Source: Loxodes magnus (taxonomy: Eukaryota; Ciliophora; Karyorelictea; Loxodida; Loxodidae). Taken from it: a stretch of 64,000 nt of DNA. Made by a program: the position numbers and the translations under genes. The notes under the pieces were generated by a model. The model saw nothing but the letters and a program-made list of their open reading frames with translations, made no database searches and had not been told where the DNA came from. Of the stretch, positions 44,901-59,900 are shown piece after piece; position 1 is the stretch's first letter, and every line of letters begins with the position of its first letter. The stretch spans positions 1 through 64,000 of the forward strand of contig CAMPDV010000947.1 in the NCBI GenBank assembly GCA_946699065.1. Reading direction: 5' to 3'.

Positions 44901-47900
44901 CTCTGAATCACTGGATATAGCCACAGCAGATACAGAACTAGTGTGACCACTCATGGTCTTACAGGTACCTGTCTTGACGTCCCATAGTCTCACCGTATAA
45001 TCATAACTTCCCGATACGATGAACTCTGAATCACTGGATATAGCCACATATCATACATGACTAGTGTGACCACTTATGGTCTTACAGGTACCTGTCTTGA
45101 CGTCCCATAGTCTCACCGTCTTATTTGCACTTCCCGATACGATGAACTCTGAATCACTGGATATAGCCACATATCATACATGACTAGTGTGACCACTCAT
45201 GGTCTTACAGGTACCTGTCTTGACGTCCCATAGTCTCACCGTATAATCATAACTTCCCGATACGATGAACTCTGAATCACTGGATATAGCCACAGATCAT
45301 ACAGAACTAGTGTGACCACTCATGGTCTTATAGGTACCTGTCTTGACGTCCCATAGTCTCACCGTATAATCATAACTTCCCGATACGATGAACTCTGAAT
45401 CACTGGATATAGCCACAGATCATACACAACTAGTGTGACCACTCATGGTCTTACAGGTACCTGTCTTGACGTCCCATAGTCTCACCGTATAATCATAACT
45501 TCCCGATACGATGAACTCTGAATCACTGGATATAGCCACAGATCATACATGACTAGTGTGACCACTCATGGTCTTACAGGTACCTGTCTTGACGTCCCAT
45601 AGTCTCACCGTATAATCATAACTTCCCGATACGATGAACTCTGAATCACTGGATATAGCCACAGATCATACACAACTAGTGTGACCACTCATGGTCTTAC
45701 AGGTACCTGTCTTGACGTCCCATAGTCTCACCGTATAATCTGCACTTCCCGATACGATGAACTCTAAATCACTGGATATAGCCACATATCATACATGACT
45801 AGTGTGACCACTCATGGTCTTACAGGTACCTGTCTTGACGTCCCATAGTCTCACCGTATAATCATAACTTCCCGATACGATGAACTCTGAATCACTGGAT
45901 ATAGCCACAGATCATACAGAACTAGTGTGACCACTCATGGTCTTATAGGTACCTGTCTTGACGTCCCATAGTCTCACCGTATAATCATAACTTCCCGATA
46001 CGATGAACTCTGAATCACTGGATATAGCCACAGATCATACACAACTAGTGTGACCACTCATGGTCTTACAGGTACCTGTCTTGACGTCCCATAGTCTCAC
46101 CGTATAATCATAACTTCCCGATACGATGAACTCTGAATCACTGGATATAGCCACATATCATACATGACTAGTGTGACCACTTATGGTCTTACAGGTACCT
46201 GTCTTGACGTCCCATAGTCTCACCGTCTTATCTGCACTTCCCGATACGATGAACTCTAAATCACTGGATATAGCCACAGATCATACACAACTAGTGTGAC
46301 CACTCATGGTCTTACAGGTACCTGTCTTGACGTCCCATAGTCTCACCGTATAATCATAACTTCCCGATACGATGAACTCTGAATCACTGGATATGGCTAC
46401 AGCAGATACACAACTAGTGTGACCACTTATGGTCTTACAGGTACCTGTCTTGACGTCCCATAGTCTCACCGTCTTATCTGCACTTCCCGATACGATGAAC
46501 TCTAAATCACTGGATATAGCCACAGATGATACTCAACTAGTGTGACCACTCATGGTCTTACAGGTACCTGTCTTGACGTCCCATAGTCTCACCGTATAAT
46601 CATAACTTCCCGATACGATGAACTCTGAATCACTGGATATAGCCACATATCATACATGACTAGTGTGACCACTCATGGTCTTACAGGTACCTGTCTTGAC
46701 GTCCCATAGTCTCACCGTCTTATCATAACTTCCCGATACGATGAACTCTGAATCACTGGATATAGCCACATATCATACATGACTAGTGTGACCACTTATG
46801 GTCTTACAGGTACCTGTCTTGACGTCCCATAGTCTCACCGTCTAATCTGCACTTCCCGATACGATGAACTCTGAATCACTGGATATAGCCACAGATCATA
46901 CAGAACTAGTGTGACCACTTATGGTCTTACAGGTACCTGTCTTGACGTCCCATAGTCTCACCGTCTTATCTGCACTTCCCGATACGATGAACTCTAAATC
47001 ACTGGATATAGCCACAGATGATACTCAACTAGTGTGACCACTCATGGTCTTACAGGTACCTGTCTTGACGTCCCATAGTCTCACCGTATAATCATAACTT
47101 CCCGATACGATGAACTCTGAATCACTGGATATAGCCACATATCATACATGACTAGTGTGACCACTCATGGTCTTACAGGTACCTGTCTTGACGTCCCATA
47201 GTCTCACCGTCTTATCATAACTTCCCGATACGATGAACTCTGAATCACTGGATATAGCCACATATCATACATGACTAGTGTGACCACTTATGGTCTTACA
47301 GGTACCTGTCTTGACGTCCCATAGTCTCACCGTCTTATCTGCACTTCCCGATACGATGAACTCTAAATCACTGGATATAGCCACAGATGATACTCAACTA
47401 GTGTGACCACTCATGGTCTTACAGGTACCTGTCTTGACGTCCCATAGTCTCACCGTATAATCATAACTTTCCGATACGATGAACTCTGAATCACTGGATA
47501 TAGCCACAGATCATACATGACTAGTGTGACCACTCATGGTCTTACAGGTACCTGTCTTGACGTCCCATAGTCTCACCGTATAATCATAACTTCCCGATAC
47601 GATGAACTCTGAATCACTGGATATAGCCACAGATCATACAGAAATAGTGTGACCACTCATGGTCTTACAGGTACCTGTCTTGACGTCCCATAGTCTCACC
47701 GTATAATCATAACTTCCCGATACGATGAACTCTGAATCACTGGATATAGCCACAGCAGATACACAACTAGTGTGACCACTTATGGTCTTACAGGTACCTG
47801 TCTTGACGTCCCATAGTCTCACCGTCTTATCTGCACTTCCCGATACGATGAACTCTGAATCACTGGATATAGCCACAGCATATACTTAACTAGTGTGACC

Positions 47901-50900
47901 ACTCATGGTCTTACAGGTACCTGTCTTGACGTCCCATAGTCTCACCGTATAATCATAACTTCCCGATACGATGAACTCTGAATCACTGGATATAGCCACG
48001 GCATATACTTAACTAGTGTGACCACTCATGGTCTTACAGGTACCTGTCTTGACGTCCCATAGTCTCACCGTATAATCATAACTTCCCGATACGATGAACT
48101 CTGAATCACTGGATATAGCCACATATCATACACAACTAGTGTGACCACTCATGGTCTTACAGGTACCTGTCTTGACGTCCCATAGTCTCACCGTATAATA
48201 ATAACTTCCCGATACGATGAACTCTGAATCACTGGATATAGCCACAGATCATACAGAACTAGTGTGACCACTCATGGTCTTACAGGTACCTGTCTTGACG
48301 TCCCATAGTCTCACCGTATAATCATAACTTCCCGATACGATGAACTCTAAATCACTGGATATAGCCACATATCATACATGACTAGTGTGACCACTCATGG
48401 TCTTACAGGTACCTGTCTTGACGTCCCATAGTCTCACCGTCTAATCTGCACTTCCCGATACGATGAACTCTGAATCACTGGATATAGCCACATATCATAC
48501 ATGACTAGTGTGACCACTCATGGTCTTACAGGTACCTGTCTTGACGTCCCATAGTCTCACCGTCTTATCATAACTTCCCGATACGATGAACTCTGAATCA
48601 CTGGATATAGCCACAGATCATACATGACTAGTGTGACCACTCATGGTCTTACAGGTACCTGTCTTGACGTCCCATAGTCTCACCGTATAATCATAACTTC
48701 CCGATACGATGAACTCTGAATCACTGGATATAGCCACAGATCATACACAACTAGTGTGACCACTCATGGTCTTACAGGTACCTGTCTTGACGTCCCATAG
48801 TCTCACCGTATAATCTGCACTTCCCGATACGATGAACTCTAAATCACTGGATATAGCCACATATCATACATGACTAGTGTGACCACTCATGGTCTTACAG
48901 GTACCTGTCTTGACGTCCCATAGTCTCACCGTATAATCATAACTTCCCGATACGATGAACTCTGAATCACTGGATATTGCCACATATCATACACAACTAG
49001 TGTGACCACTCATGGTCTTACAGGTACCTGTCTTGACGTCCCATAGTCTCACCGTATAATCATAACTTCCCGATACGATGAACTCTGAATCACTGGATAT
49101 AGCCACAGATCATACACAACTAGTGTGACCACTCATGGTCTTACAGGTACCTGTCTTGACGTCCCATAGTCTCACCGTATAATCATAACTTCCCGATACG
49201 ATGAACTCTGAATCACTGGATATTGCCACATATCATACATGACTAGTGTGACCACTTATGGTCTTACAGGTACCTGTCTTGACGTCCCATAGTCTCACCG
49301 TATAATCATAACTTCCCGATACGATGAACTCTGAATCACTGGATATAGCCACAGCAGATACACAACTAGTGTGACCACTCATGGTCTTACAGGTACCTGT
49401 CTTGACGTCCCATAGTCTCACCGTATAATCATAACTTCCCGATACGATGAACTCTGAATCACTGGATATAGCCACATATCATACACAACTAGTGTGACCA
49501 CTCATGGTCTTACAGGTACCTGTCTTGACGTCCCATAGTCTCACCGTCTTATCATAACTTCCCGATACGATGAACTCTGAATCACTGGATATAGCCACAG
49601 ATCATACATGACTAGTGTGACCACTCATGGTCTTACAGGTACCTGTCTTGACGTCCCATAGTCTCACCGTATAATCATAACTTCCCGATACGATGAACTC
49701 TGAATCACTGGATATAGCCACATATCATACACAACTAGTGTGACCACTCATGGTCTTACAGGTACCTGTCTTGACGTCCCATAGTCTCACCGTATAATCA
49801 TAACTTCCCGATACGATGAACTCTGAATCACTGGATATAGCCACAGATCATACAGAACTAGTGTGACCACTCATGGTCTTACAGGTACCTGTCTTGACGT
49901 CCCATAGTCTCACCGTATAATCATAACTTCCCGATACGATGAACTCTAAATCACTGGATATAGCCACATATCATACATGACTAGTGTGACCACTCATGGT
50001 CTTACAGGTACCTGTCTTGACGTCCCATAGTCTCACCGTCTAATCTGCACTTCCCGATACGATGAACTCTGAATCACTGGATATAGCCACATATCATACA
50101 TGACTAGTGTGACCACTCATGGTCTTACAGGTACCTGTCTTGACGTCCCATAGTCTCACCGTATAATCATAACTTCCCGATACGATGAACTCTGAATCAC
50201 TGGATATAGCCACAGATCATACATGACTAGTGTGACCACTCATGGTCTTACAGGTACCTGTCTTGACGTCCCATAGTCTCACCGTATAATCATAACTTCC
50301 CGATACGATGAACTCTGAATCACTGGATATAGCCACAGATCATACAGAAATAGTGTGACCACTCATGGTCTTACAGGTACCTGTCTTGACGTCCCATAGT
50401 CTCACCGTATAATCATAACTTCCCGATACGATGAACTCTGAATCACTGGATATAGCCACAGATCATACATGACTAGTGTGACCACTCATGGTCTTACAGG
50501 TACCTGTCTTGACGTCCCATAGTCTCACCGTATAATCATAACTTCCCGATACGATGAACTCTGAATCACTGGATATAGCCACAGCAGATACACAACTAGT
50601 GTGACCACTCATGGTCTTACAGGTACCTGTCTTGACGTCCCATAGTCTCACCGTATAATCATAACTTCCCGATACGATGAACTCTGAATCACTGGATATA
50701 GCCACAGATCATACACAACTAGTGTGACCACTCATGGTCTTACAGGTACCTGTCTTGACGTCCCATAGTCTCACCGTATAATCATAACTTCCCGATACGA
50801 TGAACTCTGAATCACTGGATATTGCCACATATCATACATGACTAGTGTGACCACTTATGGTCTTACAGGTACCTGTCTTGACGTCCCATAGTCTCACCGT

Positions 50901-53900
50901 ATAATCATAACTTCCCGATACGATGAACTCTGAATCACTGGATATAGCCACAGCAGATACACAACTAGTGTGACCACTCATGGTCTTACAGGTACCTGTC
51001 TTGACGTCCCATAGTCTCACCGTATAATCATAACTTCCCGATACGATGAACTCTGAATCACTGGATATAGCCACATATCATACACAACTAGTGTGACCAC
51101 TCATGGTCTTACAGGTACCTGTCTTGACGTCCCATAGTCTCACCGTATAATCATAACTTTCCGATACGATGAACTCTGAATCACTGGATATAGCCACAGA
51201 TCATACATGACTAGTGTGACCACTCATGGTCTTACAGGTACCTGTCTTGACGTCCCATAGTCTCACCGTATAATCATAACTTCCCGATACGATGAACTCT
51301 GAATCACTGGATATAGCCACATATCATACATGACTAGTGTGACCACTCATGGTCTTACAGGTACCTGTCTTGACGTCCCATAGTCTCACCGTATAATCAT
51401 AACTTCCCGATACGATGAACTCTGAATCACTGGATATAGCCACATATCATACAGAACTAGTGTGACCACTCATGGTCTTACAGGTACCTGTCTTGACGTC
51501 CCATAGTCTCACCGTATAATCATAACTTCCCGATACGATGAACTCTAAATCACTGGATATAGCCACATATCATACAGAACTAGTGTGACCACTCATGGTC
51601 TTACAGGTACCTGTCTTGACGTCCCATAGTCTCACCGTATAATCATAACTTCCCGATACGATGAACTCTGAATCACTGGATATAGCCACAGCATATACTT
51701 AACTAGTGTGACCACTCATGGTCTTACAGGTACCTGTCTTGACGTCCCATAGTCTCACCGTATAATCATAACTTCCCGATACGATGAACTCTGAATCACT
51801 GGATATAGCCACAGCATATACTTAACTAGTGTGACCACTCATGGTCTTACAGGTACCTGTCTTGACGTCCCATAGTCTCACCGTATAATCATAACTTCCC
51901 GATACGATGAACTCTGAATCACTGGATATAGCCACAGCATATACAACACTAGTGTGACCACTCATGGTCTTACAGGTACCTGTCTTGACGTCCCATAGTC
52001 TCACCGTATAATCATAACTTCCCGATACGATGAACTCTGAATCACTGGATATAGCCACAGCATATACTTAACTAGTGTGACCACTCATGGTCTTACAGGT
52101 ACCTGTCTTGACGTCCCATAGTCTCACCGTATAATCATAACTTCCCGATACGATGAACTCTGAATCACTGGATATAGCCACGGCATATACTTAACTAGTG
52201 TGACCACTCATGGTCTTACAGGTACCTGTCTTGACGTCCCATAGTCTCACCGTATAATCATAACTTCCCGATACGATGAACTCTGAATCACTGGATATAG
52301 CCACATATCATACACAACTAGTGTGACCACTCATGGTCTTACAGGTACCTGTCTTGACGTCCCATAGTCTCACCGTATAATCATAACTTCCCGATACGAT
52401 GAACTCTGAATCACTGGATATAGCCACAGATCATACAGAACTAGTGTGACCACTCATGGTCTTACAGGTACCTGTCTTGACGTCCCATAGTCTCACCGTA
52501 TAATCATAACTTCCCGATACGATGAACTCTAAATCACTGGATATAGCCACATATCATACATGACTAGTGTGACCACTCATGGTCTTACAGGTACCTGTCT
52601 TGACGTCCCATAGTCTCACCGTATAATCATAACTTCCCGATACGATGAACTCTGAATCACTGGATATAGCCACATATCATACATGACTAGTGTGACCACT
52701 CATGGTCTTACAGGTACCTGTCTTGACGTCCCATAGTCTCACCGTATAATCATAACTTCCCGATACGATGAACTCTGAATCACTGGATATAGCCACATAT
52801 CATACATGACTAGTGTGACCACTCATGGTCTTACAGGTACCTGTCTTGACGTCCCATAGTCTCACCGTATAATCATAACTTCCCGATACGATGAACTCTG
52901 AATCACTGGATATAGCCACAGATCATACAGAACTAGTGTGACCACTCATGGTCTTACAGGTACCTGTCTTGACGTCCCATAGTCTCACCGTATAATCATA
53001 ACTTCCCGATACGATGAACTCTAAATCACTGGATATAGCCACATATCATACATGACTAGTGTGACCACTCATGGTCTTACAGGTACCTGTCTTGACGTCC
53101 CATAGTCTCACCGTATAATCATAACTTCCCGATACGATGAACTCTGAATCACTGGATATTGCCACATATCATACACAACTAGTGTGACCACTCATGGTCT
53201 TACAGGTACCTGTCTTGACGTCCCATAGTCTCACCGTATAATCATAACTTCCCGATACGATGAACTCTGAATCACTGGATATAGCCACAGATCATACACA
53301 ACTAGTGTGACCACTCATGGTCTTACAGGTACCTGTCTTGACGTCCCATAGTCTCACCGTATAATCATAACTTCCCGATACGATGAACTCTGAATCACTG
53401 GATATTGCCACATATCATACATGACTAGTGTGACCACTTATGGTCTTACAGGTACCTGTCTTGACGTCCCATAGTCTCACCGTATAATCATAACTTCCCG
53501 ATACGATGAACTCTGAATCACTGGATATAGCCACATATCATACATGACTAGTGTGACCACTCATGGTCTTACAGGTACCTGTCTTGACGTCCCATAGTCT
53601 CACCGTATAATCATAACTTCCCGATACGATGAACTCTGAATCACTGGATATAGCCACATATCATACAGAACTAGTGTGACCACTCATGGTCTTACAGGTA
53701 CCTGTCTTGACGTCCCATAGTCTCACCGTATAATCATAACTTCCCGATACGATGAACTCTGAATCACTGGATATAGCCACAGCAGATACCTAATTTGTGT
53801 GACCACTCATGGTCTTACAGGTACCTGTCTTGACGTCCCATAGTCTCACCGTATAATCATAACTTCCCGATACGATGAACTCTGAATCACTGGATATAGC

Positions 53901-56900
53901 CACAGATCATACAGAACTAGTGTGACCACTCATGGTCTTACAGGTACCTGTCTTGACGTCCCATAGTCTCACCGTATAATCATAACTTCCCGATACGATG
54001 AACTCTGAATCACTGGATATAGCCACGGCATATACTTAACTAGTGTGACCACTCATGGTCTTACAGGTACCTGTCTTGACGTCCCATAGTCTCACCGTAT
54101 AATCATAACTTCCCGATACGATGAACTCTGAATCACTGGATATAGCCACATATCATACAGAACTAGTGTGACCACTCATGGTCTTACAGGTACCTGTCTT
54201 GACGTCCCATAGTCTCACCGTATAATCATAACTTCCCGATACGATGAACTCTGAATCACTGGATATAGCCACAGCAGATACCTAATTTGTGTGACCACTC
54301 ATGGTCTTACAGGTACCTGTCTTGACGTCCCATAGTCTCACCGTATAATCATAACTTCCCGATACGATGAACTCTGAATCACTGGATATAGCCACATATC
54401 ATACATGACTAGTGTGACCACTCATGGTCTTACAGGTACCTGTCTTGACGTCCCATAGTCTCACCGTATAATCATAACTTCCCGATACGATGAACTCTGA
54501 ATCACTGGATATAGCCACAGATCATACACAACTAGTGTGACCACTCATGGTCTTACAGGTACCTGTCTTGACGTCCCATAGTCTCACCGTATAATCATAA
54601 CTTCCCGATACGATGAACTCTGAATCACTGGATATAGCCACATATCATACATGACTAGTGTGACCACTCATGGTCTTACAGGTACCTGTCTTGACGTCCC
54701 ATAGTCTCACCGTATAATCATAACTTCCCGATACGATGAACTCTGAATCACTGGATATAGCCACAGATCATACATGACTAGTGTGACCACTCATGGTCTT
54801 ACAGGTACCTGTCTTGACGTCCCATAGTCTCACCGTATAATCATAACTTCCCGATACGATGAACTCTGAATCACTGGATATAGCCACAGCAGATACACAA
54901 CTAGTGTGACCACTCATGGTCTTACAGGTACCTGTCTTGACGTCCCATAGTCTCACCGTATAATCATAACTTCCCGATACGATGAACTCTGAATCACTGG
55001 ATATTGCCACATATCATACACAACTAGTGTGACCACTCATGGTCTTACAGGTACCTGTCTTGACGTCCCATAGTCTCACCGTATAATCATAACTTCCCGA
55101 TACGATGAACTCTGAATCACTGGATATAGCCACAGCAGATACACAACTAGTGTGACCACTCATGGTCTTACAGGTACCTGTCTTGACGTCCCATAGTCTC
55201 ACCGTATAATCATAACTTCCCGATACGATGAACTCTGAATCACTGGATATTGCCACATATCATACACAACTAGTGTGACCACTCATGGTCTTACAGGTAC
55301 CTGTCTTGACGTCCCATAGTCTCACCGTATAATCATAACTTCCCGATACGATGAACTCTGAATCACTGGATATAGCCACAGCAGATACACAACTAGTGTG
55401 ACCACTCATGGTCTTACAGGTACCTGTCTTGACGTCCCATAGTCTCACCGTATAATCATAACTTCCCGATACGATGAACTCTGAATCACTGGATATAGCC
55501 ACAGATCATACATGACTAGTGTGACCACTCATGGTCTTACAGGTACCTGTCTTGACGTCCCATAGTCTCACCGTATAATCATAACTTCCCGATACGATGA
55601 ACTCTGAATCACTGGATATAGCCACAGCAGATACACAACTAGTGTGACCACTCATGGTCTTACAGGTACCTGTCTTGACGTCCCATAGTCTCACCGTATA
55701 ATCATAACTTCCCGATACGATGAACTCTGAATCACTGGATATAGCCACAGATCATACACAACTAGTGTGACCACTCATGGTCTTACAGGTACCTGTCTTG
55801 ACGTCCCATAGTCTCACCGTATAATCATAACTTCCCGATACGATGAACTCTGAATCACTGGATATAGCCACATATCATACACAACTAGTGTGACCACTCA
55901 TGGTCTTACAGGTACCTGTCTTGACGTCCCATAGTCTCACCGTATAATCATAACTTCCCGATACGATGAACTCTGAATCACTGGATATGGCCACAGCAGA
56001 TACACAACTAGTGTGACCACTTATGGTCTTACAGGTACCTGTCTTGACGTCCCATAGTCTCACCGTATAATCATAACTTCCCGATACGATGAACTCTGAA
56101 TCACTGGATATAGCCACAGCAGATACCTAATTTGTGTGACCACTCATAATCTTACAGGTACCTGTCTTGACGTCCCATAGTCTCACCGTATAATCATAAC
56201 TTCCCGATACGATGAACTCTGAATCACTGGATATAGCCACAGCAGATACACAACTAGTGTGACCACTCATGGTCTTACAGGTACCTGTCTTGACGTCCCA
56301 TAGTCTCACCGTATAATCTGCACTTCCCGATACGATGAACTCTGAATCACTGGATATAGCCACAGCAGATACACAACTAGTGTGACCACTCATGGTCTTA
56401 CAGGTACCTGTCTTGACGTCCCATAGTCTCACCGTCTAATCTGCACTTCCCGATACGAATGAACTCTGAATCACTGGATATAGCCACAGCAGATACACAA
56501 CTAGTGTGACCACTCATGGTCTTACAGGTACCTGTCTTGACGTCCCATAGTCTCACCGTATAATCATAACTTCCCGATACGATGAACTCTGAATCACTGG
56601 ATATAGCCACAGATCATACAGAACTAGTGTGACCACTCATGGTCTTACAGGTACCTGTCTTGACGTCCCATAGTCTCACCGTATAATCATAACTTCCCGA
56701 TACGATGAACTCTGAATCACTGGATATAGCCACGGCATATACTTAACTAGTGTGACCACTCATGGTCTTACAGGTACCTGTCTTGACGTCCCATAGTCTC
56801 ACCGTATAATCATAACTTCCCGATACGATGAACTCTGAATCACTGGATATAGCCACAGCATATACTTAACTAGTGTGACCACTCATGGTCTTACAGGTAC

Positions 56901-59900
56901 CTGTCTTGACGTCCCATAGTCTCACCGTATAATCATAACTTCCCGATACGATGAACTCTAAATCACTGGATATAGCCACATATCATACATGACTAGTGTG
57001 ACCACTCATGGTCTTACAGGTACCTGTCTTGACGTCCCATAGTCTCACCGTATAATCATAACTTCCCGATACGATGAACTCTAAATCACTGGATATAGCC
57101 ACATATCATACATGACTAGTGTGACCACTCATGGTCTTACAGGTACCTGTCTTGACGTCCCATAGTCTCACCGTATAATCATAACTTCCCGATACGATGA
57201 ACTCTGAATAACTGGATATAGCCACAGCAGATACACAACTAGTGTGACCACTCATGGTCTTACAGGTACCTGTCTTGACGTCCCATAGTCTCACCGTATA
57301 ATCTGCACTTCCCGATACGATGAACTCTAAATCACTGGATATAGCCACATATCATACAGAACTAGTGTGACCACTCATGGTCTTACAGGTACCTGTCTTG
57401 ACGTCCCATAGTCTCACCGTATAATCATAACTTCCCGATACGATGAACTCTGAATCACTGGATATAGCCACAGCATATACTTAACTAGTGTGACCACTCA
57501 TGGTCTTACAGGTACCTGTCTTGACGTCCCATAGTCTCACCGTATAATCATAACTTCCCGATACGATGAACTCTGAATCACTGGATATAGCCACAGCATA
57601 TACTTAACTAGTGTGACCACTCATGGTCTTACAGGTACCTGTCTTGACGTCCCATAGTCTCACCGTATAATCATAACTTCCCGATACGATGAACTCTGAA
57701 TCACTGGATATAGCCACAGCATATACAACACTAGTGTGACCACTCATGGTCTTACAGGTACCTGTCTTGACGTCCCATAGTCTCACCGTCTAATCATAAC
57801 TTCCCGATACGATGAACTCTGAATCACTGGATATAGCCACAGCAGATACAACACTAGTGTGACCACTTATGGTCTTACAGGTACCTGTCTTGACGTCCCA
57901 TAGTCTCACCGTCTTATCATAACTTCCCGATACGATGAACTCTGAATCACTGATATAGCCACATATCATACATGACTAGTGTGACCACTCATGGTCTTAC
58001 AGGTACCTGTCTTGACGTCCCATAGTCTCACCGTATAATCATAACTTCCCGATACGATGAACTCTGAATCACTGGATATAGCCACAGCATATACTTAACT
58101 AGTGTGACCACTCATGGTCTTATAGGTACCTGTCTTGACGTCCCATAGTCTCACCGTATAATCATAACTTCCCGATACGATGAACTCTGAATCACTGGAT
58201 ATTGCCACATATCATACATGACTAGTGTGACCACTCATGGTCTTACAGGTACCTGTCTTGACGTCCCATAGTCTCACCGTATAATCATAACTTCCCGATA
58301 CGATGAACTCTGAATCACTGGATATTGCCACATATCATACATGACTAGTGTGACCACTCATGGTCTTACAGGTACCTGTCTTGACGTCCCATAGTCTCAC
58401 CGTATAATCATAACTTCCCGATACGATGAACTCTGAATCACTGGATATAGCCACAGATCATACACAACTAGTGTGACAACTCATGGTCTTACAGGTACCT
58501 GTCTTGACGTCCCATAGTCTCACCGTATAATCATAACTTCCCGATACGATGAACTCTGAATCACTGATATAGCCACATATCATACATGACTAGTGTGACC
58601 ACTCATGGTCTTACAGGTACCTGTCTTGACGTCCCATAGTCTCACCGTATAATCATAACTTCCCGATACGATGAACTCTGAATCACTGGATATAGCCACA
58701 GCATATACTTAACTAGTGTGACCACTCATGGTCTTATAGGTACCTGTCTTGACGTCCCATAGTCTCACCGTATAATCATAACTTCCCGATACGATGAACT
58801 CTGAATCACTGGATATAGCCACAGATCATACACAACTAGTGTGACCACTCATGGTCTTACAGGTACCTGTCTTGACGTCCCATAGTCTCACCGTATAATC
58901 ATAACTTCCCGATACGATGAACTCTGAATCACTGGATATAGCCACATATCATACATGACTAGTGTGACCACTTATGGTCTTACAGGTACCTGTCTTGACG
59001 TCCCATAGTCTCACCGTATAATCATAACTTCCCGATACGATGAACTCTGAATCACTGGATATAGCCACAGATCATACACAACTAGTGTGACCACTCATGG
59101 TCTTACAGGTACCTGTCTTGACGTCCCATAGTCTCACCGTATAATCATAACTTCCCGATACGATGAACTCTGAATCACTGGATATAGCCACATATCATAC
59201 ATGACTAGTGTGACCACTCATGGTCTTACAGGTACCTGTCTTGACGTCCCATAGTCTCACCGTATAATCATAACTTCCCGATACGATGAACTCTGAATCA
59301 CTGGATATAGCCACATATCATACAGAACTAGTGTGACCATCATGGTCTTACAGGTACCTGTCTTGACGTCCCATAGTCTCACCGTATAATCATAACTTCC
59401 CGATACGATGAACTCTGAATCACTGGATATAGCCACATATCATACATGACTAGTGTGACCACTTATGGTCTTACAGGTACCTGTCTTGACGTCCCATAGT
59501 CTCACCGTATAATCATAACTTCCCGATACGATGAACTCTGAATCACTGGATATAGCCACATATCATACACAACTAGTGTGACCACTCATGGTCTTACAGG
59601 TACCTGTCTTGACGTCCCATAGTCTCACCGTATAATCATAACTTCCCGATACGATGAACTCTGAATCACTGGATATTGCCACATATCATACATGACTAGT
59701 GTGACCACTCATGGTCTTACAGGTACCTGTCTTGACGTCCCATAGTCTCACCGTCTTATCATAACTTCCCGATACGATGAACTCTGAATCACTGGATATA
59801 GCCACAGATCATACAGAACTAGTGTGACCACTCATGGTCTTACAGGTACCTGTCTTGACGTCCCATAGTCTCACCGTATAATCATAACTTCCCGATACGA

